From: Planctomycetaceae bacterium
GTDB taxonomy: Bacteria > Planctomycetota > Planctomycetia > Pirellulales > Thermoguttaceae
Direction of reading: 5' to 3'
Assembly (NCBI GenBank): GCA_031283515.1
Contig: JAITBS010000218.1
Coordinates: 1-28,622 of the forward strand
Length of the DNA: 28,622 nt
Numbering within the stretch: the stretch's first letter is position 1; each line of letters begins with the position of its first letter. The notes under the pieces were generated by a model. It saw only the letters and a list, made by a program, of their open reading frames with translations. It searched no databases and was not told the origin of the DNA. A program made the translations under genes and the position numbers. Shown here in pieces: positions 16,187-24,880 of the stretch.

Positions 16187-17497
16187 ATGGACACATCATA
16201 CGAATTAGAGCAAGTAAAAAAAATTATTTTGGAACGTAATATCCATTCAGTAGAAATCGGATTTGCGGACATTAACGGTAACATTATTGGTAAACGTTTG
16301 CCGGCACGATTTTTGTTGGAACATTTAACAGCCGGAACCGGATTATGCCGTGCGCCGTTGACATGGGATATTCAGTCTGAATATTTTTCGACCTCACACT
16401 TTGCGGGTTTTGAATATGGTGCATCGGATATGATTTTGAAACCGGATTATTCGACGTTGCGTGAAATTCCGTGGCGAAAAGGAACGGCTTTTGTGCTTGC
16501 CGATCTTGATACGGATACCGGACAACGTATTCAGGTTGCGCCTCGGCAAATCTTGAAAAATGTGTTGGCAAGACTTGAAAAAACAGGATATACGGCAAAG
16601 GTTGGTTCGGAGGTTGAGTTTTATCTGTTGGACGGTAACAAAAAACCGCTTTTCGGCGGCAAGGAAACTTATTCTATCGGGAAAATAAGTCAACATAGTG
16701 ATATTATTGAACAAATTCAAAGGAATTTGGAGGCGTTTCAAATTCCGATTGAAGCCGTTCACACGGAATATGGACCTGGTCAAATGGAAGTGATTCTGGA
16801 ATTTTCTGATGCGTTGACCAATGCCGACAACACAGTGATTGCCCGTAACGCAATTAAGGAAATCGCACGAAAAAACGGAATATATGCTACATTTATGGCT
16901 CGGCTCTGGAATACAGAATCTGGAAGCGGTTACCATTTACATCAAAGTTTATGGACAAAAGAGAACAAAAATGCTTTTGCGGAAGACAAAACCATATTTG
17001 AACGATATATCGCAGGACTGCTTGACGGAACACGTGAATTTATGGCGTTATGTTGTCCAACAGTTAATTCCTATAAACGTCTCACGGATATGTCTTTCGC
17101 TCCGACAAGAGTTGGTATTGGTTACGATAACAGAACAGTTTCCGCAAGAATTGTAGGACATGGCAACAGTATGAGAGTGGAACAGCGTACCGGAGCTGCC
17201 GATGCCAATGCTTATTTTTTGATTGCGGCGGCTCTTGCTTCAGGGTTGTACGGTTTGGAACAAAATTTGTCCGTTCCCAATATCATTAAAGGTAACGGTT
17301 ATTTTAATGAAACACTTCCGTCTATTCCCAGAACACTAAAAGATGCAGCGGTTTTATTTGACCAAAGTGAAAAAGCTGTTGAATATTTCGGCAAAGAATT
17401 TGTTGAGATATTCAGTGAATTGATTCATTTTGATATTTCCGTTCACGAAACAACAGTTACCGATTGGGAACGTGAACGGTATTTGGAAAATTCATGA
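16187..17497 (+). CDS. Glutamine-synthetase-like gamma-glutamyl amide ligase
   Basis: Cytosolic ATP-dependent ligase of the glutamine synthetase fold, 436 aa. N-terminal beta-grasp part is residues 1-110; catalytic part follows. Metal and glutamate ligands are visible: GSEVEFYLLD (E142, E144), EYGPGQMEVILEF, GSGYHLHQSLW, NSYKRL, and RVEQRTGAADANAYFLIAAA with the E-x-R pair. The ammonium-site loop of true GlnA (DGSS near residue 50) is replaced by TWDIQSEY (residues 59-66), and the type I adenylylation loop is not recognisable. That pattern is typical of glutamate-amine ligases (PuuA gamma-glutamylputrescine, GlnA3/GlnA4-like, gamma-glutamylmethylamide synthetase). It therefore probably conjugates an amine rather than ammonium. 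It is 19 nt after cysK, in the same operon. True glutamine synthetase remains possible. Confidence 0.75.
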   Translation: MDTSYELEQVKKIILERNIHSVEIGFADINGNIIGKRLPARFLLEHLTAGTGLCRAPLTWDIQSEYFSTSHFAGFEYGASDMILKPDYSTLREIPWRKGTAFVLADLDTDTGQRIQVAPRQILKNVLARLEKTGYTAKVGSEVEFYLLDGNKKPLFGGKETYSIGKISQHSDIIEQIQRNLEAFQIPIEAVHTEYGPGQMEVILEFSDALTNADNTVIARNAIKEIARKNGIYATFMARLWNTESGSGYHLHQSLWTKENKNAFAEDKTIFERYIAGLLDGTREFMALCCPTVNSYKRLTDMSFAPTRVGIGYDNRTVSARIVGHGNSMRVEQRTGAADANAYFLIAAALASGLYGLEQNLSVPNIIKGNGYFNETLPSIPRTLKDAAVLFDQSEKAVEYFGKEFVEIFSELIHFDISVHETTVTDWERERYLENS

Positions 17498-17683
17498 TTG
17501 TTTCAGAAAACTGTTTTCGGTAATATTTCAACGGAATTTTTATTCGATTTTTGTTCGAAAGAACCATGAGTTTTGGTGTGATGTTTCGGAAAAATGCTGC
17601 TTACCTTGATTATTTTCGTGAATGGTTACAAAAAATTCATTTAAGACGATGAGAAGTATATTAAAGTATATTGAGGTACAAAT

Positions 17684-18724
17684 ATGGTAACATCAAGAGA
17701 AATTGTAAGTGAAGCGTTTGCTCTTAAAAAACCGGAAAGAGTGCCGTTGGGAGTTTGTCTTGGCGGAAGTTGGCCCTTTTTTGTTGAAGGCGTACATTTA
17801 CAAGAACTGCTGTCAGCTCCGCCTTCCAAAGCCGCTGAAATTTTTTATCGCGTCAATGAAAGAGTTGGTGCGGATTTTGTTACAGTTGGAACCGGAGCCA
17901 CTGCATTTTTATTTGAAGCACTGGGATCGAAAATAGAATTAACAAAAAAAAGTGCGCCTGAAGTTTCTGCATTGCCAATCAACACAGCAGAAGACCTTGA
18001 CAGGTTTGACCTGCCAAGTGTGTTCAAATCCGAAAAACTGAAATGGTTGAAAGCGGTTGCGGCAGAAACAGTAAAATGCAACAAAAATCAAAAAAGTTTA
18101 TTTGTCAGCGGACGTGCTCCGTTTACATTGGCTGGACAATTATTGGGTTTGGAAACTTTGTCAAGATTGTTGTACAAAAACAAACCGTTTACGGAAAAAC
18201 TTCTTGCATTTACCACTGAACTTTCGATTGCTTATTTTGAATTTATGTTGGAGGTCAGCGGGCTTGACGGTATTTTTATTGCGGATCCGAGTGCGTCGGG
18301 CGATGTTGTTTCCGTACGGCATTTTGAATCCGTTATTATTCCTTATCTTACAGCGGTTATGGAACGTTTGAAACCTTATCGGAAACATTCGCTGATTCAT
18401 ATTTGTGGCAATATTTCCGACCGATTACATTTGTTACCGCAAACAGGAATTCAAATGGTTTCTGTGGACAGCAAGGTTGATTTACAAAATGCGAAACGAA
18501 TATTAAACGGACAAATCGGTTTAGCGGGAAATGTAAATCCTGTATTTGTTCTTGAAGACAAGACCGCCGATGAAGTTTATATTGAAACGCAAAAATGTTT
18601 GAATGATGCTGCCGGAGACGGCGGTTTTATGTTGTTACCGGGTTGTGATCTTTCTGCAAAAGTACCCGAAGAAAATGTACGGGCGTTTGCAACCGCAGCG
18701 CATGAATGGAGAATTTCGTTATGA
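17684..18724 (+). CDS. UroD-family corrinoid methyltransferase (MtaA/MtbA/MtsA-like), copy 1
   Basis: Predicted cytosolic TIM-barrel methyltransferase of 346 aa, in the uroporphyrinogen-decarboxylase superfamily branch that moves methyl groups between corrinoid proteins and thiols. The zinc site H-x-C...C is visible: HIC at residues 239-241 and the distal Cys321 in LLPGCDLSAKVPEENVRAF. FIADPSASGDVVSVRHFE before it is the usual MtaA/MtbA motif. The N-terminal Arg-rich substrate motif of heme-pathway HemE is absent. It follows a 186-bp gap and overlaps the nifD-like gene by 4 nt (ATGA), so the two are translationally coupled. In MtsA/MtsB systems a protein of this type demethylates methylated thiols; the substrate here is unknown. 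Confidence 0.82.
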   Translation: MVTSREIVSEAFALKKPERVPLGVCLGGSWPFFVEGVHLQELLSAPPSKAAEIFYRVNERVGADFVTVGTGATAFLFEALGSKIELTKKSAPEVSALPINTAEDLDRFDLPSVFKSEKLKWLKAVAAETVKCNKNQKSLFVSGRAPFTLAGQLLGLETLSRLLYKNKPFTEKLLAFTTELSIAYFEFMLEVSGLDGIFIADPSASGDVVSVRHFESVIIPYLTAVMERLKPYRKHSLIHICGNISDRLHLLPQTGIQMVSVDSKVDLQNAKRILNGQIGLAGNVNPVFVLEDKTADEVYIETQKCLNDAAGDGGFMLLPGCDLSAKVPEENVRAFATAAHEWRISL

Positions 18725-20232
18725 ATTATTTGGAACAAAAAGTTGCGCCGCGGCGCGAGGAACGGTTGGGAAGTTGTATTGAGTTTGGCGGTACGGTCGG
18801 CGAAATACATAAACAGTTTTGCAGCGGTTGTCTGAAAAACAAACGCCGTGCATTCAGTCAAGGTACGATATGTCAACTTCTTCCCGCAACAGCGATTTTA
18901 ACTTCATTACAGGATTGTGTTGTTATTGTACATGGAGCGGTTGGTTGCGGCGGCGCAGTACATGCGTTAGGCGCAAGCGTGCGTCTTGGTCAATTTAACA
19001 GCGGAGATAAAAATCCCAAAGGAGCACTTTGGCTTTCAACGAATCTGAACGAAAATGATGTTGTTTCCGGCGGTGAAGAAAAATTGAAACGAACTATCGT
19101 TGAAGCGGATAAACGTTATCGTCCGAGTGCAATTATTGTTCTTTCGACTTGTGTTCCCGGAATTATTGGTGACGATATTGACGGAGTTGCCGACGCATTG
19201 AAAGAACAGGTTTCCGCAACACTTTTACCGATTCATTGCGAAGGTTTCAAAACAAAAATCATGGCAACTGCTTATGATGCGATATTTCATTCCTTTTTAC
19301 GTAACATGATGGACGGAAAAGATGAAACGGAATTTCGTGTTTACGATAATGAAATTGCGGTAACGGCGGAAAAGTTACGGCGCCGCCGGTTGGTCAATCT
19401 TTTGAATATATCTTCCATGACGGGACCGGATCAAAAGGAATTGATGCGGCTTTTGAGCAAACTGGGACTTGAGGTGAACATGTTACCGTGCGATGCTCAT
19501 CCTGATGCTTTTCGTCTTGCTCCGTTTGCGGCGTTATCGATTGGAGTTTGTCCGACTCATGACGATTATTTTATGACTTATCTGGAACAAAAATTCGGTG
19601 TACCTTTTGTGGGCGGTCAAATGCCGATTGGTATTGAAAATACTTCTCGTTGGCTTCGTCAGATTGCTGTAAAACTAGGACTGACGGATGCGGCGGAACG
19701 TATCATAAAATCGGAAACCGATGAATTAAATCAGGCGTTGAAACCTTTGCTTTCGCATTTGAAAGGGAAAAGAGTCATGCTGAGTGCGGGTGAAATGCGT
19801 ACACTCGCTACTGCCGTATTGTTACAAGAATTGGGTATGGAAATTTTGGCGGTACGTCCTTATCACTATGATGAATTCGGCGGTACGGAAATTGAAAAAC
19901 TTGAAACGATTAATCCCAATATCCGTATCAATGTTGCTACTGCCCAGCCTTTTGAAGCCGTCAATATTCTTTATCGGACAAAACCCGATCTTTATGTCGG
20001 TCATAATTGTGACAACATTTGGGCGGCAAAATGTGGAGTTTCCATTTTACCGATTTACGGAACAAATAGTATTTACTGCGGTTATGCGGGTGCTTATGAT
20101 GTTGCGCGGCGTCTCAAACGGCATTTGAAGAATACGTCGTTCAATGAACACTTGGCAAAACATGTTCGTCAGCCGTACAAGGAAATCTGGTATTCAGAAA
20201 ATCCGTTCAAATATATTCTAGGAGGCGAATAA
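18721..20232 (+). CDS. Nitrogenase-like reductase alpha subunit (NifD-like)
   Basis: Catalytic subunit of a nitrogenase-superfamily reductase, 503 aa from the ATG at 18721 (GGAG upstream; an ATG at 18706 is disfavoured). The three P-cluster-type cysteines are in register with NifD: C51 (GTICQLLP), C76 (GAVGCGG) and C144 (STCVPGIIGDD), with spacings of 25 and 68 residues against 26 and 66. C277 in GVCPTHDDYF aligns with FeMo-cofactor ligand Cys275. By eye, NifD His442 aligns with Tyr446 (LPIYGTNSIY), His195 with Tyr185 and Gln191 with Met181. An additional CSGC (34-37) sits near the N-terminus. This suggests a cofactor-bearing reductase with non-N2 chemistry, similar in type to MarD; chlorophyllide and F430 reductases fit poorly because nifB and nifX-like genes are present. 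Confidence 0.85.
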   Translation: MNYLEQKVAPRREERLGSCIEFGGTVGEIHKQFCSGCLKNKRRAFSQGTICQLLPATAILTSLQDCVVIVHGAVGCGGAVHALGASVRLGQFNSGDKNPKGALWLSTNLNENDVVSGGEEKLKRTIVEADKRYRPSAIIVLSTCVPGIIGDDIDGVADALKEQVSATLLPIHCEGFKTKIMATAYDAIFHSFLRNMMDGKDETEFRVYDNEIAVTAEKLRRRRLVNLLNISSMTGPDQKELMRLLSKLGLEVNMLPCDAHPDAFRLAPFAALSIGVCPTHDDYFMTYLEQKFGVPFVGGQMPIGIENTSRWLRQIAVKLGLTDAAERIIKSETDELNQALKPLLSHLKGKRVMLSAGEMRTLATAVLLQELGMEILAVRPYHYDEFGGTEIEKLETINPNIRINVATAQPFEAVNILYRTKPDLYVGHNCDNIWAAKCGVSILPIYGTNSIYCGYAGAYDVARRLKRHLKNTSFNEHLAKHVRQPYKEIWYSENPFKYILGGE

Positions 20233-21596
20233 TGGCTCAGCGTGTCATTGATACAAATAATCGTTTTATTGAAAGACCAAGATCATTTTGTTCTTTGGGC
20301 GGCGCACTGCTTACTGTTACCGCTTTACCGGAAACCGTACCGATTTTGCACGCCGCTATGGGATGCGGCGGAAGTATTTATTGGAACCAATATGGAAGTA
20401 CCGGTTATTTAGGAGCGGGATATTGCGGCGGTTTAGCAGTGCCAAGTTCCAATATTCAGGAAAAAGATATTATCTTCGGCGGTTTAGATCGTTTGGAAGA
20501 ACAGGTAAAAAGTACCATCGAATTAATGGAAGGAAAATTGTACATTATTCTCACCGGCTGCACGGCGGATATTATCGGCGATGACGTACAATCTGTTGTC
20601 CGGCAATACCGTAACGAAGGAATCTCTATTTTCGGTGCAGAAACCGGAGGTTTTCATGGAGACGGATATAAAGGATACGATATTGTGCTTAGCGTTCTCG
20701 TACAGGAATTTATTGAAAGGCAAAAAGTTAAAAAGAAAAATAAAGTCAATCTGTTAGGGGTGGTACCGGGTCAAGATGCATTCTGGCGCGGTAATCTGCT
20801 TAAAATTCGCGAACTGCTGGAAAAATTGGGATTGGAAGTTAATTCTTTCTTTACGGAACATGATACTTTAGACGGAATCCGAAACGCAGGCAATGCGGAA
20901 TTAACTATTGTCGTTTCGGAATTTTATGCTCATAATACTGCCGAAACGTTAAAAGAAATACATCATATTCCTTATATGATCAACCCATTTCCTATCGGAC
21001 CGACGGCAACGGAAGCCTTTTTGAAAAAAGTTGCGGAAACACTTGAAATTCCTTCAGATACGGTAAAACAACTCATTGAAACAGAAACAAAACATTATTT
21101 TCGTTACGTTGAACGTGTTGCGGATGCTTACAACGATCTTGACTGGCAACGTTACGCGGTTGTGGTGGGCGACGTTAATTATGCGCCGGCAATTACAAAA
21201 TTTCTCGCGGACGATTTGGGTTGGTTACCGGAATTGATGGTTGTTACGAATGATATTGATGAGAATCAAAAACAAAAAATCAATAACGTTATTGAAACAT
21301 TAACTTCACAATATCCGACAACAATTGTTTATGAAACAGACCCAACGGAAATCAAAACACATTTTTGGAAAATTGTACCAAGAAAAACGGATCGTTTATT
21401 TCATGATGATTTTTCGCCGGCTTTTGTGATTGGCAGTCATTTGGAGCGTGAATTTGCGATTGATATTGGAGCCGGTCATCTTACGGTGAGTTATCCGGTG
21501 GGAAATCGTATTGTTTTGAATCGGGGATATGCAGGTTATGACGGCAGTTTGTCGCTTATCGAAGATTTACTTACAGTCATAGCAGCGCAACGATAA
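20232..21596 (+). CDS. Nitrogenase-like reductase beta subunit (NifK-like)
   Basis: Partner subunit of the NifD-like protein, 454 aa, expected to form an alpha2beta2 tetramer docking the NifH-like reductase. P-cluster cysteines are C20 (RSFCSLGGAL), C45 (AAMGCGG) and C110 (LTGCTADIIGDD), matching NifK Cys70, Cys95 and Cys153. The long N-terminal extension of molybdenum NifK is missing, as in vanadium-type and nitrogenase-like proteins. Other landmarks are GGFHGDGYKGYD, corresponding to the NifK segment after the third cysteine, and a C-terminal GYAGYDGSLSLIEDLL. The start overlaps the upstream stop by one base (TAATG) and is preceded by AGGAGG, so production is coupled to the alpha subunit. 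NifE/NifN-type scaffold identity is the main alternative, but the pair is the only DK-type pair here. Confidence 0.85.
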   Translation: MAQRVIDTNNRFIERPRSFCSLGGALLTVTALPETVPILHAAMGCGGSIYWNQYGSTGYLGAGYCGGLAVPSSNIQEKDIIFGGLDRLEEQVKSTIELMEGKLYIILTGCTADIIGDDVQSVVRQYRNEGISIFGAETGGFHGDGYKGYDIVLSVLVQEFIERQKVKKKNKVNLLGVVPGQDAFWRGNLLKIRELLEKLGLEVNSFFTEHDTLDGIRNAGNAELTIVVSEFYAHNTAETLKEIHHIPYMINPFPIGPTATEAFLKKVAETLEIPSDTVKQLIETETKHYFRYVERVADAYNDLDWQRYAVVVGDVNYAPAITKFLADDLGWLPELMVVTNDIDENQKQKINNVIETLTSQYPTTIVYETDPTEIKTHFWKIVPRKTDRLFHDDFSPAFVIGSHLEREFAIDIGAGHLTVSYPVGNRIVLNRGYAGYDGSLSLIEDLLTVIAAQR

Positions 21597-21615
21597 TATC
21601 TGGGAGTTTTCTGTT

Positions 21616-22266
21616 ATGGGCAAGACTAAAGATGAATTGTATTCGGCAATGTCCGGTGCTGTTGTTGATATGGATGAAGATTTATCCGTTCAATTATCAA
21701 GAGAAGCTGTTGAAACCGGTTATGATGCTTTTGAAGCGATTGATCAGGGATTGACCAAAGGGATGGAACGGGCTGGACGGCTTTTTGATGAAGGAGAATA
21801 TTTCGTACCGGAATTGCTCATGTGCGCAGATGCTCTGAATGCCGGTGTTGAAATATTGAAACCAAATATCAAAACAGAACGGCAGGAAGAAAAACATAAA
21901 ATTGTTATTGGAGTTATTGCCGGTGATACACACGATATTGGAAAAAATCTCGTCAAACTTATGCTTTCAACTGCCGGATTTGATGTGATTGATTTAGGAA
22001 GAGATGTTCCTCCGTCCGCATTTGTCGAACACGCTGTTAAAGAAAATGCGAAAATTATTATGATTTCTTCTTTAATGACCACAACAATGGACGGTATGGC
22101 GGACGTCATTAACTTATTGAACGAAAAAGGAATCCGTAACAAATTTAAGGTTGCTATCGGCGGCGGTCCTGTCTCGCGAAAATTTGCGGACAAAATTGGT
22201 GCCGATGGATATTCCTCCAACGCTAATCAGGCAATTAAAATGGTAAACGAATTGATTGGGAGGTAA
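21616..22266 (+). CDS. Corrinoid (B12-binding) methyl-carrier protein, copy 1
   Basis: Small cytosolic methyl carrier of 216 aa, of the MtbC/MttC/MtsB type. The N-terminal helical cap domain (residues 1-88) includes GLTKGMERAGRLFDEGEYFV and PELLMCADAL. The Rossmann-like cobalamin domain has the base-off ligand motif GDTHDIGKN (D104-x-H106-x-x-G109), then SSLMTTTM and GGGPVSRKFADKIGADGY. His106 is the expected lower cobalt ligand. It lies between nifK-like and the second UroD gene and overlaps the latter by one base. GGGAG stands upstream of its ATG. Function is to shuttle a methyl group between a substrate and an acceptor; which substrate is unknown. Confidence 0.9.
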   Translation: MGKTKDELYSAMSGAVVDMDEDLSVQLSREAVETGYDAFEAIDQGLTKGMERAGRLFDEGEYFVPELLMCADALNAGVEILKPNIKTERQEEKHKIVIGVIAGDTHDIGKNLVKLMLSTAGFDVIDLGRDVPPSAFVEHAVKENAKIIMISSLMTTTMDGMADVINLLNEKGIRNKFKVAIGGGPVSRKFADKIGADGYSSNANQAIKMVNELIGR

Positions 22267-23294
22267 TGATTGTGGATGTTCTTTCTCCAAAAGAAAGGTT
22301 GAAAAAAACGTTATCTGGTGAAGCGGTTGATCGTCCTCCTGTGATATGTCCGGGCGGTATGATGAATGCTGCCATTGTGGACGTGATGAACAAGACCGGA
22401 CATACTTTGCCCGATGCACATCATACAAGTGATAAAATGAGTGATTTGGCTTATGATGTTTACGAAAATACCGGTTTCGAAAATTTCGGGATTCCTTTTT
22501 GTATGACGGTGGAAGCCGAAGCACTTGGCAGTACGATTAATTTCGGTTCGCTCGAATGTGAACCCAAGATACAAAAAGAAGTATTTCCGTCCGTTAATGA
22601 TGTAACATTTTTGCCTGCCGGTACAATAGAAAATTGTAACCGTGCCGGTGCAGTAATTCAGGCAATTTATTTGCTTTCGGAAAAACATCCTGAAATTCCT
22701 GTTATTGGAAGTCTAACCGGACCAATTAGTACCGCCGCATCAATTGTCGATCCGATGACTTTTTTGAAACAATTACGCCGTGAACGGGAATTGTCGCATC
22801 AAGTGATTGATTATGTAACGGAACAGTTAATGGGTTACGCAAAACTCATGGCGGATAACGGAGCAACTGCAATATCAATTGCGGATCCAACCGCGACCGG
22901 AGAAATTCTTGGTCCCAAAATTTTTGAGGAGTACGCTGTTTATTATTTGAACAAAATTGCTGATGCTGTCCACGAATTAAGGATTCCTGTTATTGTCCAT
23001 ATTTGCGGCGACGTCAGGATGGTTAAACCGCAATTACAAAAATTACATAGTGAGATTTTAAGTGTTGATGCGATTGTTGACTTAAAAAAATTGAAAGACG
23101 AACTCAACAATACGCCTACAATGGGCAATATTAGTACGTATTTACTGGAATTTGGTCAACCGGATACGGTGTTCAAACAGGCAAAGCATCTTTTGTCCAA
23201 AAATATTGATATTCTGGCTCCAGCTTGCGGACTTAGCACATCGACGCCGTTGACCAATATAACGGCATTTACTTCCGCCGTGAAGGAGGGATAA
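22266..23294 (+). CDS. UroD-family corrinoid methyltransferase (MtaA/MtbA/MtsA-like), copy 2
   Basis: Second predicted zinc methyltransferase of the UroD superfamily, 342 aa. Zinc ligands are H245 and C247 (VHICGD) and C321 (LAPACGLSTSTPLTN). The barrel motif ISIADPTATGEILGPKIFEE precedes them. It starts RLKKTLSGEAVDRPPVICPG, close to MtbA/MtaA consensus, and is nearer the classical family than copy 1. It overlaps the first corrinoid protein gene by one base, suggesting a functional pair. It is distinct from copy 1, so the two may act on different partners (for example substrate-to-corrinoid and corrinoid-to-acceptor). HemE function is unlikely because of the thiol-activating zinc site. Confidence 0.85.
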   Translation: MIVDVLSPKERLKKTLSGEAVDRPPVICPGGMMNAAIVDVMNKTGHTLPDAHHTSDKMSDLAYDVYENTGFENFGIPFCMTVEAEALGSTINFGSLECEPKIQKEVFPSVNDVTFLPAGTIENCNRAGAVIQAIYLLSEKHPEIPVIGSLTGPISTAASIVDPMTFLKQLRRERELSHQVIDYVTEQLMGYAKLMADNGATAISIADPTATGEILGPKIFEEYAVYYLNKIADAVHELRIPVIVHICGDVRMVKPQLQKLHSEILSVDAIVDLKKLKDELNNTPTMGNISTYLLEFGQPDTVFKQAKHLLSKNIDILAPACGLSTSTPLTNITAFTSAVKEG

Positions 23295-23298
23295 AGAT

Positions 23299-24879
23299 TT
23301 GCCTGAAATTATTTTTATAAATGAACAAAAAACACTTTTCGTAGCAGAAGGTACTACAATACTCAATGCGGCGCGGCAATTAGGAATTGTGTTGGAAACA
23401 CCGTGTAACGGTATAGGAACTTGTGGTAAATGTAAAATAAAAATCGGTTCGGATTATTTTCTTGCCTGTCAAAAAAGTATTACAGAAAATATTGTTGTTA
23501 TTACAGAAAATAAAGAACAGGAAAACAGAACATTAAAAATAGTGTCCGGCGGACAGAGTTTTTCCTATCAGTTAAAACCTTTTATATCGAAACAATTTGA
23601 TGGTGAAAAGACTGTTGTTTACGGAGGAAACGCGGTTTTAGGTACAGAACCGGAAAACACATCGGAATTATGTTACGGAGTTACCGTTGATATAGGAACG
23701 ACAACATTAGTTGTTGCAATAATTGACTTATCTTCGGGTAAGGAAATCGCTTCAGAAAGCAGATTGAATCCGCAAAGTGCCTATGCTCAGGATGTACTTT
23801 CAAGGATTCATTTCGCAAGTAATAATGAAGGCTTAAAATTGTTACAACATGTTTTGATTGATGCCTTAAATGAAATGATCGGTGCTATTGCAGATAAAGT
23901 AAAAATTAGTACAAAAAATATTTATGAAATTGTGTACAGCGGCAATACGGCAATGCTTCATTTAGCGTGCGGTATCAATCCCAAACCGCTTGGTCAATAT
24001 CCGTACATCACACAAATTCATGGCGGAGAACATGTTACAGAATCAACACTCAACATATCGCCGTTTGGTGTCATTTATTTACCGCCGGTTATTTCGGCGT
24101 TTGTTGGTCCTGATATTACTTCCGGTATTCTGGCATCGCAATTATACGAACAAAAAGAAACGGTATTGTTTATTGATATTGGTACAAATGGAGAAATGGT
24201 TTTAGCGAAAGACGGATGTTTGGCGGCGACTTCCACTGCTGCAGGACCGGCTTTTGAAGGAATGAATATTACTTGCGGAATGCGTGCAGGAAACGGTGCG
24301 GTGGAACGTTTCCGTATTGCCGACGATGGAAGTATTGATGTTCAAGTCATTGGCGGTATTCGCGCAACAGGAATTTGTGGAAGCGGTCTTTTGGATATGA
24401 CCGGCGAGTTGGTCAGAACCAGAATCATTGGAAAAAACGGCAGATTCACGTCACAAAAAATAATCGACCATTTACAAGAAAAAGACGGTAAAAAAACTTT
24501 TTTTGTTACAGATGAAGTTTTTCTGACACAAAATGATGTCCGACAGATTCAACTGGCAAAAGGCGCAGTTCGTTCGGGAATTGAATCACTTTTGACGAAA
24601 ATGAACCTGATGAAGAATGAAGTGAATCGTGTTGAAATTGCCGGTTCTTTTGGTTATCACTTGAACGAAAAAAGTCTTTTAAACATCGGTTTACTTCCGG
24701 TGGAATTTGAAGGCAAAGTAAAATTTGTCGGCAATACCGCTCAATCAGGCGGCACCGCTTTTTTATTAAACAAAGATTTCAGAACGAAAATGATACAAGT
24801 TGCATCTGAAATACAAAAGATTGAACTGGCTAATAATGAAGATTTTGAAAAATTATTTGTGGCTTCACTGGGATTTTAA
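23299..24879 (+). CDS. Reductive activator of corrinoid proteins (ferredoxin-ASKHA, DUF4445)
   Basis: ATP-dependent reactivase of 526 aa that restores inactive Co(II) corrinoid to Co(I). N-terminal plant-type [2Fe-2S] ferredoxin domain has ligands C36, C42, C45 and C57 (CX5CX2C...C in ETPCNGIGTCGKC). A linker leads to an ASKHA ATPase-like domain: VDIGTTTLVVAIIDLSSG near residue 131, IDIGTNGEMVLA near 292, TGICGSGLLDMTGELVR near 355, and VEIAGSFGYHLN near 450. The fold order is that of RACo/RACE proteins of acetogens. It begins at TTG, four bases after the previous stop, with AAGGAGGG correctly placed. Its presence shows that the nearby corrinoid proteins cycle through Co(I), so they are working methyl carriers. 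Confidence 0.9.
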   Translation: MPEIIFINEQKTLFVAEGTTILNAARQLGIVLETPCNGIGTCGKCKIKIGSDYFLACQKSITENIVVITENKEQENRTLKIVSGGQSFSYQLKPFISKQFDGEKTVVYGGNAVLGTEPENTSELCYGVTVDIGTTTLVVAIIDLSSGKEIASESRLNPQSAYAQDVLSRIHFASNNEGLKLLQHVLIDALNEMIGAIADKVKISTKNIYEIVYSGNTAMLHLACGINPKPLGQYPYITQIHGGEHVTESTLNISPFGVIYLPPVISAFVGPDITSGILASQLYEQKETVLFIDIGTNGEMVLAKDGCLAATSTAAGPAFEGMNITCGMRAGNGAVERFRIADDGSIDVQVIGGIRATGICGSGLLDMTGELVRTRIIGKNGRFTSQKIIDHLQEKDGKKTFFVTDEVFLTQNDVRQIQLAKGAVRSGIESLLTKMNLMKNEVNRVEIAGSFGYHLNEKSLLNIGLLPVEFEGKVKFVGNTAQSGGTAFLLNKDFRTKMIQVASEIQKIELANNEDFEKLFVASLGF

Positions 24880-24880
24880 C

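Noticed and set aside
16394..16936. 180-aa minus-strand open frame inside the GS-like gene
   Set aside because: Antisense shadow of a well-supported coding frame with no ribosome binding site or domain.
17684..23294. UroD proteins as heme-pathway uroporphyrinogen decarboxylase
   Set aside because: Both full-length copies carry the H-x-C...C zinc site of methyltransferases and sit beside corrinoid proteins; the HemE N-terminal substrate motif is missing.
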